A stretch of 64,000 nt of DNA. Source: Anthonomus grandis grandis (taxonomy: Eukaryota; Arthropoda; Insecta; Coleoptera; Curculionidae). How positions within the stretch are numbered: the stretch's first letter is position 1; each line of letters opens with the position of its first letter. Location of the stretch: assembly GCF_022605725.1 (NCBI RefSeq), contig NC_065546.1, positions 29,508,227 through 29,572,226 on the forward strand, read 5' to 3'. Shown in pieces: positions 30,949 to 42,910 of this stretch. A program made the translations under genes and the position numbers. The notes beneath the pieces were generated by a model. It was not told the DNA's origin. It ran no database searches and saw only the letters and a program-made list of their open reading frames with translations.

Positions 30949-32449
30949 GTAGCGTTTTATTTTTCTACTCTTATTTTCACTAACGCTCCATTGATATTTC
31001 ATTAATTTCAATAATTATATTAATAATTCCAGTCAACTTCTTTTATCGATATTTCTTTAAATTCACACTGTCAATGACACATTACTACTGTAACGTATCA
31101 CTCTTCTGGTTGGTCTCGATTGATGTTTTCTCTGATTGGATTGACATTGACGGCTCAGGCGAGAGGTGGGGTCGTAACTTATTTAGTCGGTACTGCATCC
31201 ATTTTTCGAGGACTTGTTCCCGTGTCGCAGGTAGAAGCGCACGTAAAAGGCCAGTTTTTTATTTCCGAAATTTGTGAAGCAGGAAGTGGCCAATATGGTT
31301 TATAATTTATAGTCCTTAATCTTGTTCCTTTAGGGAACTGTTTATTTCATAATTCTGGTGCAGGATGCCCGAGATTTTGATGGATAGATAATGAAACTTA
31401 GCAAGGTGAGTGTGTCACATTTTGAACGCCATTCATTTTTATCGACAGTGAATACAATGGCAACCGTTGTTTTAGGGTTTTACTTTTCCGTTTTACTTTT
31501 CCGTTTTCCTCTCTATTCTTCTTCAATTGTTGATGGCTGCAGGCTTTTGATTTCTCTGGGAAATTGCTGAAAGCGGTGGAGCTGGAGCCAGAGTTAGAAC
31601 TAGTATTAGAGATTCCCAGTCCGGATAGCTAAGCTACAAATGGCATACATTTACAGCCTCGATTTTGAAGGCCAACCGTTCATTTCTTGGAGGAATATAC
31701 AGGCCAGTTTATTCCATTTATTTAAATATTATTAACCATAGATTTGTCTCACATATTTAAATTTTCATTAATATACCTTTAATTTCAATTTATTGCTACA
31801 AATATTTAATCAATATCATAATTTAATATGTCAATTTCTTATCTATAATATTAGTTATTTCAGTACCCTTTTTTTTGGTAGTTAAGTAGATATAACTCGG
31901 TTAAGGCTAATATGCCTTAGGTAAAAAGGTTCATGAACTTTCCCCTGCGTAATAAAAATATTTACTAAAAAATTTAATAATTGCAATTTATCTTTCAAGT
32001 GCTGAAATCTACCTAATAGTGAAATCATAATTTAAATGTTACTTTTGACAAACTTATTTTATTTAATCATATCAACATTATTCATATTTTAATTCATAAT
32101 AAATCATTAACATTTAGCAGATTAGAACATGAGGTGTGTACATATCTTTGATGTAAATATAATTTGGTTGTATTGTTAAGATATTTTTTTTTGCCTCTTT
32201 AAATCTACTTTATCCAGGGTCATTTAATTGTTAATTGAAACCTATATACCAAGTGTTTTTCTTAGTTTTCTTTCATTTATAAAAAAAAAAAACTAAGTGG
32301 CGCCCTCTTATTTAATAGTTATAATTAAGATTATATTCTTTAATAGCCAGTCATAAGTGAACCTTCGAACAATCCCAAGTCTCCAATAATTCTGAGCTAC
32401 CGTCTGCAAACTCTTGGCAAAATAGTAACACTGTAAAGTTAACGCCGCA
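30948..32449. mobile_element. Solo LTR (about 1.5 kb) inserted in the CsRn1-type RT
   Basis: The insert begins TGTAGCGTT and ends AACGCCGCA, a TG...CA element with an imperfect 9-bp inverted end. ATCT flanks it on both sides (30944-30947 and 32450-32453). Removing the insert and one ATCT restores the RT frame across the junction. No open frame of retroelement type is found inside. TG/CA ends, a 4-bp duplication and lack of coding sequence point to a solo LTR of an unrelated gypsy-like element. A non-LTR explanation cannot be ruled out without a second copy. Confidence 0.65.
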
Positions 32450-32454
32450 ATCTT

Positions 32455-33560
32455 TCGAGGCTGTACGTTTGTAAAAATCTACATCGATGACATTCTCGTA
32501 GCCTCAGAAACGGAAGAAGAGCATGAGCAACACCTAGCATCCGTCCTACAGATTTTAGAAACCAATGGCCTCTAAATTAACCAGGAAAAGTCCAAGTTTT
32601 GAATTTGTGAAGCCAACTTTCTGGGTGTCACGGTATCGGCAACAGGTGTTCGACCGCTACCGTCAAAAGTCAGTGCTATTCGTGACTTTAGTCAGCCGAC
32701 GACATACTGACAGCTACGTCGCTTCTTGGGAATGGTAAATTTCTATCGCCGGTAGTTGCCACACGCTGCAAATGAACTACTACCACTGACTGACCTCCTA
32801 TCTCAGCAGAAGAAAAGGCAACAGGAGCTGCCCTTAACGCCAGCAACCATAGGCGCCTTCACCACCGCCTTCGCCAAGGTTAAAGAACGTCTAGCTGATG
32901 CGGCCGAGTTAGTTTTCCCCGCACCTAATGCGCTGCTGAGTATGTCTGTAGATGCTTCCGACACCGCAGTAGGTGGTGTATTGCAACAAGTGCGTATTGC
33001 AACTTGTAGGTGAAGACTTGCAGCCTATCGTATTCTTTTCGCGAAAGCTCAGCAGCACAGAACGGAATTACAGCACCTATGACCGTGAACTTTTGGCCAT
33101 ATTTAGTGGCATTCACCATTTTCGCCATTTCTTTGAGGGCACCCAGTTCACGATCTACACCGATCATAAACCTCTAACATATGCTTTCCAGCAACGACAC
33201 GATCGTCAATCTCCACGACAGATTCGCCAGTTGGAATTTATTGGCTAGTTTTCGACCGATATCAGCCATATACAGGGTGCAGCAAATATTGTCGCCGACT
33301 GCCTCTCACGTCCGGAGGTAGACGTCCTTGCAGTCGCTATCACCATTGACTATAAGCGCCTTGCCGAGGCCCAGTCTACAGATGAACGCCTCCAGCAAAT
33401 TCTTAATTACGCATTGTTCTACCAGAGAGTAATAGACCCCTCTACTGTGCAGTTCAGGATGGGCGTATACGAGTTTGTGTACCCGCTACCTTTCAGCGAG
33501 ATGTCTTCCTGAAATTCCATAGCCAGTCGCATCCAGGAAACTCAGCTACGCTGCGACTCA
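32455..33560 (+). pseudogene. RT C-terminus and RNase H of the CsRn1-type element
   Basis: Directly after the solo LTR come the catalytic YIDD (32480-32491) and the RT palm and thumb, with in-frame stops near 32572 and 32600. The RNase H frame gives MSVDASDTAVGGVLQQ, then FFSRKLSSTERNYSTYDREL and FTIYTDHKPLTYAF, with the first Asp, Glu and later Asp in place. A small frame change at about 32995 splits the domain. The chromodomain or tether region is not seen. Confidence 0.85.
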
Positions 33561-34280
33561 TCGCAGAACGCTTTGTGTGGCATAACATGAACCACCAAGT
33601 CAAACAGTGGTCTAGAAAGTCCCTCCAATGCCAACGCGCCAAGGTTGGGCGCCACACCATTATACCTGTGTCATCACTGGGTATGCCAGACGAACGATTC
33701 GCCCATATTCATGTTGACATTGTAGGACCACTTCCGCCTAGCCAAGGATTCCGGTACCTCTTGACCATCATTGACCGATTCACAAGGTGGCCTGAAGCCA
33801 TACCTATCTCCGAGATAACTGCTGAGATTGTGGCAGTAAAAATCATTGAAGGATGGATATCTCGCTTTGGCGTTCCAGGTACCATAACTACCGACCGAGG
33901 AAGACAATTTGAGTGCCAGTTATTCCGCCAGTTAAATACAATGCTGGGGGTACAGCACATTAAGACGACCCCCTATCACCCACAGTCGAATGAACGTTTC
34001 CCTCGGACTCTAAAAGCTGCCCTTATTGCTGCGGACGTTGTGTCCTGGACCGAAGCTTTGCCTCTGGTCATGCTTAGCTTACGCAACACCTTTAAGCTAG
34101 ACATCTCATGCACAGCCTCTGAGTTGGTGTATGATACACCAACTCAGATGACCGCCTAAAACCCGCATATATTCCAGCAGCTCATCGTCTCTTGGAAGAA
34201 CATTCATATGCTAACCGAATGCAGCTCAATGCATGTCAACAGAATCACTCGCAACCAGCGGGTTCCTCACTGGGGGGGAG
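33560..34280 (+). pseudogene. Integrase of the CsRn1-type element
   Basis: The frame from 33575 encodes the zinc module end (CQRAKVGRH) and the core: HVDIVGPLP (first Asp), TTDRGRQFE (second Asp), then PYHPQSNERFPRTL. The Asp-to-Glu distance here is 32 residues instead of 35 (compare 35 in Gypsy-B and Gypsy-D), so a small deletion lies just before the Glu. The frame ends at 34159, and the C-terminal domain is degraded before the LTR. Confidence 0.8.
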
Positions 34281-34283
34281 CCC

Positions 34284-34563
34284 TGTGGCGAATATACATA
34301 ACAGGTTAATTTGCCCCAAATCTGATTGGCTGCAGAAGTCCGGCAACAACCAGCTGTTATCTGTCTTGTCAGAGGTAGACGGATGACAAGTGACGGTAGA
34401 CGGCAAGTTCTCCCGCGCATTCCGACCGACGACACGTGTCGAACATTACTCGTGTTCTTTTTTTAATAATTTAAGATAGTTTTTAAGTGCAATTAGGTTA
34501 TTTAAGGATAATAAATTAAGTTCCTAAACAAGTGTACCTTATTTGCTGACCGCAACAGCCACA
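34284..34563 (+). repeat. 3' LTR of the CsRn1-type element
   Basis: This 280-bp copy matches 28832-29111 and is preceded by a purine-rich TGGGGGGGAG tract (34271-34280). It is followed by GGCA, the second copy of the target duplication. Confidence 0.9.
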
Positions 34564-34567
34564 GGCA

Positions 34568-34980
34568 AACAAACATAACCTCCGAGGAGAATGATAATGT
34601 TTTTTTGTTTTTATTGTTGACACAGAACGAGTAAATCCAAGTAAAACCCCCGGTCCAGAAGACTCGGACGACGGCGATTCAGGATGGACTCTGGCACATG
34701 GAAAGAGGCGAGCCAAAAACAAGAAGATTCAGCAAACCCGTCCTAAACCTTTGTTTGGAACCAGTCAGGTGAAATCTGGTCTCAAAATAGCTGAAAAAAA
34801 GGCATATATTAATATATTTCTGTCAGGTCTTGCCCAGAGGTTGAGCCTGAAGACATAGTAAACTTCTTGCGGGACAATCACTTGGAGATAGGTTGCCGAT
34901 GTGACAAAATGAAGACAAAGCTTAACAGAAAAAGCTCTTTCAAACTGGAGATTCCCTATGGAAAGAAAAATTAGTATCTC
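34568..34980 (+). pseudogene. LINE-B ORF1, C-terminal RRM-like part
   Basis: Frames after the LTR insertion read GTSQVKSGLKIAEKKAYINI and EPEDIVNFLRDNHLEI, KLNRKSSFKLEIPYG, and then a YLNANLWPTGVV segment near 34975-35010. This is the RNA-binding (RRM-like/CTD) pattern seen in LINE ORF1 proteins of Jockey-group elements. A frame change near 34795-34830 breaks it. Confidence 0.6.
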
Positions 34981-35099
34981 AATGCTAACCTGTGGCCGAC
35001 AGGCGTTGTGAACCATTTTTTGAATGTACAGCGCCGGAATGGAAATGCTCCTCTCCAGAATCGGGTAAACCAAATAAAAAATTAGATTATAAATCAGAA

Positions 35100-36079
35100 A
35101 TAAAGATTTTGCATGCAAATGTACAATGTATTGGTAACAAAATTTTAGAATTTGAGGTACTTCAAAGAAGGTAATTATAGTTGTATTTGTTTGAATGAAC
35201 ACTGGCTTGTATCTGCTGAACTATCCTCACTAACATTTACTAGGTACAAGGTCTCTGTGGGTTTTTGCAGGACTGTGAGGCTTCATGGCGGAGTTGCAGT
35301 GTTGTTGAGAGATGATGTTGAGGATGCCAAGCTTCAGGTGTCCCGGCTATCTGAGGAAAGACATTGTGAAGTCTCTGGGGTCTTTCTAACATCTCTCAAT
35401 ACATATCTTGTCACTGTTTACAGGTGGGAGACCTGTAAGCAGCGGGGATTACAATAGATTTTTAGAGATTTTGACCAGTGTTTTTGATTTACTTGACATT
35501 TCAAAAAATATCATTTTAACTGGATACTTCAACGTACATTTCTTGGATTCTGCGGACCTTAGGGTAGCCCCCCTTGTGGACCTGCTACTTTCATATGGTT
35601 TGTGTAAAACTGTACAGTTCAACACTAGACATAATTCCTGTCTTGATAATATTTTTACAAATATTAACGTAAATAGCTTTACCCCTGAGCCAATTGATCT
35701 TGATGCTTTATCGGACCATACAGGAATTGTGTCTACGTTTAAGTCATTGGGGCCGGTTAGGGAGGGTAGCGTTAGGGTGAATTACAGGCCAATCACTAAC
35801 AAAGGTTTGTTCAATGTTTACAATGCAGTCGAATCAATTAACTTTAACTCCATTCTCAATACCAACCAAGATATAAACAGCAGATCTGAAACCTTCACCG
35901 GTTTAATAGGTAATGCTATGGAGGAAAGTTTCGCTATTAAATCTAAAATCTTTAAATCGGGCCCTAAAGAAAACAAACCTTCATGGTTTAGTGAACATCT
36001 TAGGAACATGAGGGAAAGGTTACGAGCACTACATAGTATTCATTTGCAGCACCCTAATATGGTTTCTAAGCAAGAGTAA
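35100..36079 (+). pseudogene. LINE-B endonuclease and linker
   Basis: It starts with KILHANVQCIGNKILEFEVL, then CICLNEHWLVS (catalytic N-E-H), HGGVAVLLRDDV and a frame change near 35420. It continues with KNIILTGYFNVHFLD (active-site D-x-N altered to Y-x-N), NTRHNSCLDNIFTN and DALSDHTGIV (terminal S-D-H). The linker follows (KPSWFSEHLRNMRERLRALH). It is an APE-type nicking endonuclease that would start target-primed reverse transcription in an intact element. Confidence 0.8.
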
Positions 36080-36299
36080 ACTCAGTATAAAAAGTCCTAT
36101 CGGGGAGAGCTGTGCAAATCCAAAAAAGCTGCAAATGACAACTTTATTAAGAGCTCGGAAAATAAGCAGGCAGCAATGTGGAGTTTAATTAGGTCAAAAA
36201 ATGCTACATCTATTTCTTAAAAAATCAAACTTTTAATACCTTTTTTGTTAACATTGCAGAAAGCATAGTCTTAGAATTACCTACACCTACAAACAATTT

Positions 36300-37504
36300 T
36301 TCCACATTTTTAACTCCTGGTAGATTCACCACTGACTCTTTTAAATTTCATGAGGTGACTTTCAATGTGGTTAGAGATAAAATAAACTCTCTTAAAAATA
36401 AAAAAAGAGCAAAGACTGTTTTGATCTTAACGTTAAACTCATTAGCACAATTAAAAAAATTTTCATTTATCCATTGACAAATCTCTTAAATGCCTGCATA
36501 AAAGAAAAAATTTTCCTACATCCTATAAGGTGGCTAAAGTGATACCAATATATAAAAACAAAGGTTCAGCTGATGATGTGTCAAACTATCGCCCAATATC
36601 ACTGTTGTCAATTTTCTCAAAGATTCTGGAATCACTCATGAAGGATCAAATGTACCAACATTTTGAAAATAACAATCTCCTTATGCAGGGTCAGTTTGGT
36701 TTCAGGAGTAACAGGTCAACTGCATTGGCTATTGAGAGTTTGGTGGATTGCTCATCAAGGGGTCTGGAAATGGGTTTCGACACCTATGCTTCATTCTTTG
36801 ACCTAACAAAGGCCTTTGACTGTGTATCTTATAAAATTTTATTAAGCAAGCTCTGTTACTATAACTTTCATTCAGAGAGCATTGCCTTTGTCAGGTCATA
36901 CCTGTATGGCCGACTCCAATATTTGTCATACAATGCTAGTGTATCTGATAAACAGCCATTACATCATGGAGTACCACAAGGATCCATTCTAGGCTCACTC
37001 TTATTCCTTATTTATGTAAATGACTTGCTTTATTTTACAGACCGGGTACACGAGCATAATTTGATCCTGTTTGCTGATGACACTACTCTACTCCAGCATC
37101 ATCACCCGGCAAAACAGAAAATCGCTAGTACAGAGGAAAGAGGGAGTAAAATGAGGGAATGGTTTTTAGCAAACAAACTAAACCTTAATGCTTCAAAAAC
37201 ACAGCATCTAAATTTTTCACTTCGAAACTCTCAAATAGATCTGCCACAGGATGAATCTGTAAAGTTCTTGTGTGTACTTCTTGACTCTGGTCTCACTTGG
37301 GAAAATCACATTATTCAGCTGGCATCTAAGTTATCAAAAATAACCTTTCTAATAAGAAATCTATCCAGCTCTGTATCAAGGGAAGTTCTGTTGTTGTCTT
37401 ATCATGGTTACTTTAGCTCCGTTATGTCATATGCTGTGCTGAACTGGAGTCACTCTACTCATGGGGAGAAGATATCTGGTTTACAGCGCAGGTGCATAAG
37501 GTAA
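36300..37504 (+). pseudogene. LINE-B reverse transcriptase
   Basis: The open frame 36530-37504 (324 codons) includes VIPIYKNKGSADDVSNYRPI, GQFGFRSNRSTALAIESLVD, FFDLTKAFDCVSYKILLSKL, HGVPQGSILGSLLFLIYVND and LILFADDTTLL (FADD at 37070-37081). Upstream frames near 36330-36520 hold the less conserved RT start. This is one of the longer uninterrupted RT frames in the window, yet the surrounding frame breaks show the element is dead. Confidence 0.85.
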
Positions 37505-37881
37505 TGGCTATGACTGGTTTGGGGCACCGTGACTGTTGTCGACACTGTTATTCTGAACTTGGCATCCTCACTTTTTCATGTGTATTCATCTTGCAATGTT
37601 TGACTTTTATAAAAAATAATCTACCATCATATTTAACACACAGTAATATACATCAGTATTCAACTCGAAACAATCTGAATATTTTGCCAAAATTTCGTAG
37701 GCTCGGGAGAACCCGCAGAGGAACTGTTTATCATGGGATTTGTTTCTATAATGTGTTAACATTGCAGGTTAGGGAATTTAATGAACAAGCTTTTATTAAA
37801 AAAATTAAAAACGATTTATTAAAAAAGTCTTTTTATTCATTTGAAGTGTACCTAAATAACAATTTTAATGACCTAATTTAA
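37492..37881 (+). pseudogene. LINE-B ORF2 C-terminal region
   Basis: This frame overlaps the RT frame by 13 bp and continues the thumb/C-terminal domain: LGILTFSCVFILQCLTFIK, HQYSTRNNLNILPKF, then TVYHGICFYNVL. The Y-S-T-R-N-N and Y-N signatures are typical. The last ORF before the 3' UTR. Confidence 0.7.
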
Positions 37882-38249
37882 CTGTTTTATAAATATTGTG
37901 TGTCTATTATAAGTATTTTTAAATTGAGTGTCTGTAGATTTTAATTATATATAAATTTTGGAATCTTACTGTATATGTGCGTATATAATTTCTATTTATT
38001 TATTTTAGTTAATATTTAAGTTTTAAATCATGAAATTGCATTTTATATATTACCGTTTATATTGAGTTGTAAAAACACTATGTGTAATATTACGAATAAT
38101 AAAATTAAAAATTAAATTAAATATGATGGTCCATATCTTGTTTCCAATAAAAAATTTGAAAATTTAAAACAGCATCTAATTAGCCATTAAAAAATCTAAA
38201 ATTATGATTTTTTTGAATTTTCTTGATAAAGTTAATTTGATTCGACAAA

Positions 38250-38470
38250 AACTATAGCAGGCTCCTTTGTTTTTTCGGCATGCAAGTTTTTAGAAGATTT
38301 GACCCAAAACTGTAGCCACGATTCCAAATAATCGATTTTCTTCAAGCAATTTGCGCGGGCTGTAGCTTTAAGGGGACGCATTTTAGGACACATTTTTATA
38401 AGAAAAAAAGTCTTATTTAGACTCCAACAATACACTCTTAAAATATTTGCACCCAATTTTGTAACACTCT
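38250..38470 (-). repeat. Inverted repeat, right copy
   Basis: This is the inverse of 27060-27275, starting at AGAGTGTTACAAAATTGGGT on the minus strand. It lies just downstream of the LINE-B 3' end, so LINE-B and the TTAA element sit between the two copies. Confidence 0.65.
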
Positions 38471-39790
38471 ATATATACATATTTGGTTGAGTTTACCCAC
38501 AGCACTTTCGTGGGCTACATAGGGCAAATTTAAACCCCGGATACCCCTACCTGCCATAAGCCACCCTTAATTGGTAAATTATAATTAAATCGACACAACA
38601 TATATTTTTTTCTGTAAGAGAGTGAATGTAATTTTGCAATATTTTCGTGTAAATATCAGCTTTGGCCTGTTACAATTGTCAAAATATCTGAAAACTGTTT
38701 CCGACATGAGACAATAATCAACCACGGGAAACCAGCTCAATTTATCCCGAAATCAGCTCTTTTTCCGCGTGCCGTATAATAGACTCCCTGATTTATTGCG
38801 CGGTCTAACTGGGCCCTTCATTAAGAACAACCGGGAATAAAAGGGGAGAAACCGGGCGAAGAGTCCTCTTTTTTTCCTTAAAATTAGTCCCCGGGAAATG
38901 TGAAGGGGTTAATGAAGCGTTACATTACACTCTTGTGCCCTGTCTTGCCGCTTTGTTGAGTTGATAAATGACGATGAAAGCCAAATAATCATCTTTGAGT
39001 GGCGCTCAGGCTAAACGCTGGAATATCACAATGAATATTTTCTTTTTGGTATCTCCTCTTCTACCCCGTGCGCTCCGTTACCGGAAACTTGCTCCGAAAG
39101 ACTCTTAATTGGTAACGGGAACGCGACACAAAGATATTTTCAAAGAAAGTGGATTAATTGATGTAGGATTTGGGCTTATATAGGGATTTTATTAATTTTA
39201 GTTTCATAGAAAACCTAAGGAGTTACTTTGTCAAAGCTTTGCAAAAATTTTAATATTATTTACACTTGATTATTATGAAACATTCATTGCATCTTCCATC
39301 ACTTTTTTGTAGCATTATAAATTTCGTGTATAATTATTTAAGGCTCTAATTTATAATTTTTCCAGATTTTATATATTCTAGAACCATTTCAGGCATTTGT
39401 TCTAATTAAGGATCATATAAGGGAGTTGAAAAATTTTCAGGCGTATTTAAGGCAATTTGAATTCATTATTTTCTTTTCCCAAGCAGCTTAACTGTCATCT
39501 TTTTAAAAATTCTTCCATACTCATACCCATAAAGTAATTTTTGTTGTTTTGTCTGGCTCATTATACTTCCAGAAAATCAAGTTATTTTACAAATTTTCGA
39601 AGTTTGATTTTATTTTATTCAAACTTATTTTAGGATTTTCTAGTGCAATTAAAGTAACTTCAGGCTTACTCCAGAATGTTATTCTCGGGAATTTAAGGTC
39701 ATATCTGTTTTACTTCTAGAAACTTGAGGTATTTCATAATTTTTACATAATTTCATAATTCCAAACACTTAAAATAGTTGGCTGCAGTAC
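38471..39790. other. Unassigned, probably single-copy intergenic DNA
   Basis: 38480-39130 has mixed composition without repeats recognised elsewhere in the window. 39130-39790 is AT-rich. No open frame with a recognisable domain and no RNA gene was found. Confidence 0.5.
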
Positions 39791-39794
39791 AAAC

Positions 39795-40985
39795 AGATTA
39801 TTGATATTTTTTTGTTTTGCACTTACCCAAATAACTTTTCTAATTACCAAGTGTGTTGTTACTAGAATATTTCCATATCAGTGTAAATCTGCTAATGTTT
39901 TGCCTATTGTCAAACTTAAAAATCCAACTTATTTTAGACCTTTACGCATACTCCCTTATCTATATAAAATTTTAGAAAAATCATTGCAGAACATATTAAT
40001 ATATATGTCTCTCAGCATTCCACTTTACCTTAATATAGTCAGGTTGTAGAGCGCAATACAGTACAACTACTGATCTTATTAGGATAATTAATTACACTAT
40101 TTGATCTCAAAATGTTGAAGCTCATGAAGTTCGTGCTAGGTCCTTCTTAATTATAGTAAGGCATGTGACTCCTCCTATGATATACTCTATTTAAAACTAA
40201 AATACTTTGGTTTTGGGGATGGTTCTAGTAACCTTTTTTCCCCAAGACACCAAAGTATCAGAAGACCGCATTAATCGGGACCTTCAGATTACCACCGATA
40301 TCTCTGCATCTCACTGACTAAAGGTAAATGCGGCTAAACTCCAGTTTTAATGTTTGGTGGACGTGCCGCTCAACAACCCCCCAGAAACATTGTCATCATA
40401 TTAATTTGGCTTCTTCTGATATTTGTAAAAATCTTGGGGTTATGATTGATAATGAAATAGGATTTAGAAAAGGTGTTACTTTATTAATTTAAAAGAGCGT
40501 TCTTAATCTTAGGACACGTTACTTGTAGGAAGCTGTACTCACAACAACAATCAATCTTAGGCTGTGCGAGTCACTTATTTTATCATTCGTTTCTCACTGT
40601 GATGTTTTATACTGGCCGACGGTACTACATGAAGATACAGTTTCTTTGCAGAGACTTCAAAATACCCGTTTAAAGTTTTTATTATGGCCTTAGGAAATAT
40701 GACCACGTTACGAAAACATACACAAATTCACGATGGCTTAAACTTCGTGAACGGTTTAACTAATATTTAAAGTCTACAAAGTTGTTAATAATGAATAACC
40801 TAGATATCTCTTTGACAAGTTGGTGAGGGGATCTAATTTTCACTATCGGAATTTTGAAGTTTGTTGCTTTCAAATACAAAACGTCATCATTTTGTTTTTA
40901 AGTACGTCTAAGAGTAGCTTTCAGTTAGGTCTCGCCACCACTTTTTAGTTAGTACTTACGAACTATTGTTAATTTAATAAAAAAG
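39795..40985 (+). pseudogene. LINE-C reverse transcriptase remnant
   Basis: The frame 39801-40049 has VFPYQ-type FPYQCKSANVLPIVKLKNPT, YFRPLRILPYLYKILEKSLQ, the first RT block of APE-type LINEs. Further frames show LLNYSKACDSSYDILYLKLK near 40150 (palm) and LILGHVTCRKL near 40500. The remnant is broken by many stops and is followed by a long TTA microsatellite that may be the element tail. Confidence 0.65.
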
Positions 40986-40989
40986 GCAT

Positions 40990-41129
<140 letters not shown>

Positions 41130-41823
41130 AGTAATTTTTGTTGTTTTTCCTAATAGTTGAAAGGAAAGAAGGAAATTGAGAATAATATAAAAAAATTAAT
41201 TTTAATATTGCCAAAACTCAAGTTTATTATAAATCGGGTTGGGGAGGTGGTCTGGGCTCTAATAGGCGTAAGGCTCAACGGTCCCTAGCACACCTCTCGG
41301 GTAGTTTGTTGGACCTGCATGGAGACCTTTTTGTTTTTCTTCTCGGCTAGCACCTCCATAGTCATCAAACTACCAAGACTACAGGATACTCCCGATCATT
41401 GACGGGAGTATGCAGGCCTAGCCTGCATCCTACACGCAGTAACCCTGTTGAAACTACATCCTGTAGATCTAGACTGGACGTCGATAAACTCCCCAGCAAT
41501 AACACTTGGGATTGTTGGACTAGAGTCACACCTTTCTTCCGCTATTCTTGGGTATGCCTCTGCTTTCTCTTCTTTCTGCCTACTATCTGCCGCCCTCGGT
41601 CTGCTGTTCTTAGTGTTCGTCTTTTCCTGCGTGTCTTCTTCTCTTCTTTAGCCCAATCCAAGGTATGTAGGCAACGTATCGAGGGATGAATGACCGGGAG
41701 GCAAAACACGGTCGCTAACGTTCCCTCTGGAATACCGGGCGCCCTTCCAGAGTATCCAGCCTTACCCAGGTAAACGGCTCTGCCTGGGTGGACCGCTATT
41801 TTCGACATACTCGTGGGACTAAC

Positions 41824-42760
41824 ATGGACCATAAAAAAAACAAAAAAACTCTCTCTCCTCTTCGTTCCCCCTCCACTATTGCGGGCTCTGATACATCAGA
41901 GCTCACCTTTCCTTCAGCTCCTGTTGCGGGCCCTTCCTCTGATGGGCCCACACATTCTCCCACCCCCGAGGGCTCTGCCTCAGCAGGGAACCCGGTAATC
42001 CCCGACGTCAACATTGACGATCTAGCTGGAGCTCTCAACAGGGCACAGCTGAAAAGAAAGAACCTCTGCGGTTCTAAGAGAAGAAGAAGAAGGAAGGCTA
42101 GGGCTGCAGAAGAGGCCAAGGGCTCCCTGGGCTCAGCTTCCGCGGCGGCCCTGGCACCTACTCCCTCAGAGGCTTGTAAGCCTGGGGCTTCCACTAAGGA
42201 GGGACCAGGAACCAAAAGGCTCAGGACACCCGGGTCTACGCCTACCGAGCGCGCTGGCGGGGCTAAGAGACCGCGAACCGCTGAGTTCCGGCCTCAAGTC
42301 AGCTATGCGCGATCGGTCGGCAGTGCCAAGCTGCAGCTGGCAGTGTGCCGAACGGGACAGCCCGAGGTCGATTTCACCGGCGAACAGCTGCTACAACTCG
42401 GTGACTGAGGCCATACTGCGGACTTCGTCCGGCAGTGAGGCACAGTCACTGCAATTCCATTCACCGCGGCTGGTCAGTAACCACATTCTGTTAACGGCCG
42501 CGAGCCAGGAAAGTCTGGAGTGGCTCCGTCGGACACTCCCAAGTCTTTCTCCTTGGGAGGGGGTCACGCTGACAATAGCCCGGGTATTAGACATAAGTCT
42601 GACAAGGACACCCTGAGGCTTCTGGAGCTTCAAAATCCTGGCCTCCCGAACATGGAAGAACGTCCACCGCTGTTCTGTGCAAAAGGTTCACTGAGTTCCA
42701 TATCGACGTCGCCTTATTACAGGAGCCCTGGACTTACAAAGGCCTGGGTTTAACTGGCGG
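41824..42760 (+). pseudogene. LINE-D ORF1
   Basis: The frame from the ATG at 41824 (MDHKKNKKTLSPL) to 42408 is Ser/Pro-rich, then basic (GSKRRRRRKARAAEEAKG). It ends in a conserved-looking region with KLQLAVCRTGQPEVDFTGEQ. Continuing frames read SLEWLRRTLPSLSPWEGV and LRLLELQNPGL, a domain common to ORF1 proteins of RNase H-bearing LINEs in insects. A TGA at about 42406 and a shift near 42610 break it. No zinc knuckle is seen. Confidence 0.65.
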
Positions 42761-42910
42761 CACACTACATAAACATGTACTTTGTGAGAATCCCCGCGCA
42801 ATCATCCTTACTAGGAATGTGTGGTGCTTTCTCCTCTCAGGTCTCTGTACAAGGGACCTAGTAGCCGTCTAAGGATCTGGTAGTCTGCTCTGCCTACTTT
42901 CCCATCGAAA

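Larger units (their letters stand above)
28828..34567 (+). mobile_element. CsRn1-type gypsy retrotransposon with both LTRs
   Basis: The LTRs at 28832-29111 and 34284-34563 are both 280 bp, and GGCA duplications flank the element. A tRNA-Trp-like primer site, a Gag with a CHHC-type motif, and protease, RT, RNase H and integrase follow in order. No env is present. The body carries several stops and a 1.5-kb solo LTR inserted in RT. The element has higher GC than its surroundings and sits inside LINE-B ORF1. Confidence 0.9.
28311..38130 (+). mobile_element. LINE-B (APE-type LINE), split by a CsRn1-type gypsy
   Basis: The pieces are ORF1 (28322-28831 and 34568-34980), endonuclease (35100-36079), RT (36300-37504), C-terminal region (37505-37881) and a 3' UTR ending in an A/T-rich tail (AATAATAAAATTAAAAATTAA near 38100). 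The ORF1 pieces are separated by a complete 5.7-kb LTR element with GGCA target duplications. Frames are moderately degraded. Confidence 0.8.

Noticed and set aside
31074..31305. Small frames inside the 1.5-kb insert (for example 31120-31305)
   Set aside because: No similarity to retroelement proteins; the insert is better explained as a solo LTR.
38232..38456. 74-codon minus-strand frame
   Set aside because: It lies entirely inside the right inverted repeat (38250-38470); a protein is not needed to explain it and the left copy is not open in the same way.
41399..41700. Overlapping small frames before LINE-D ORF1
   Set aside because: They fall in the GC-rich leader of LINE-D and have no recognisable domain; treated as 5' UTR.
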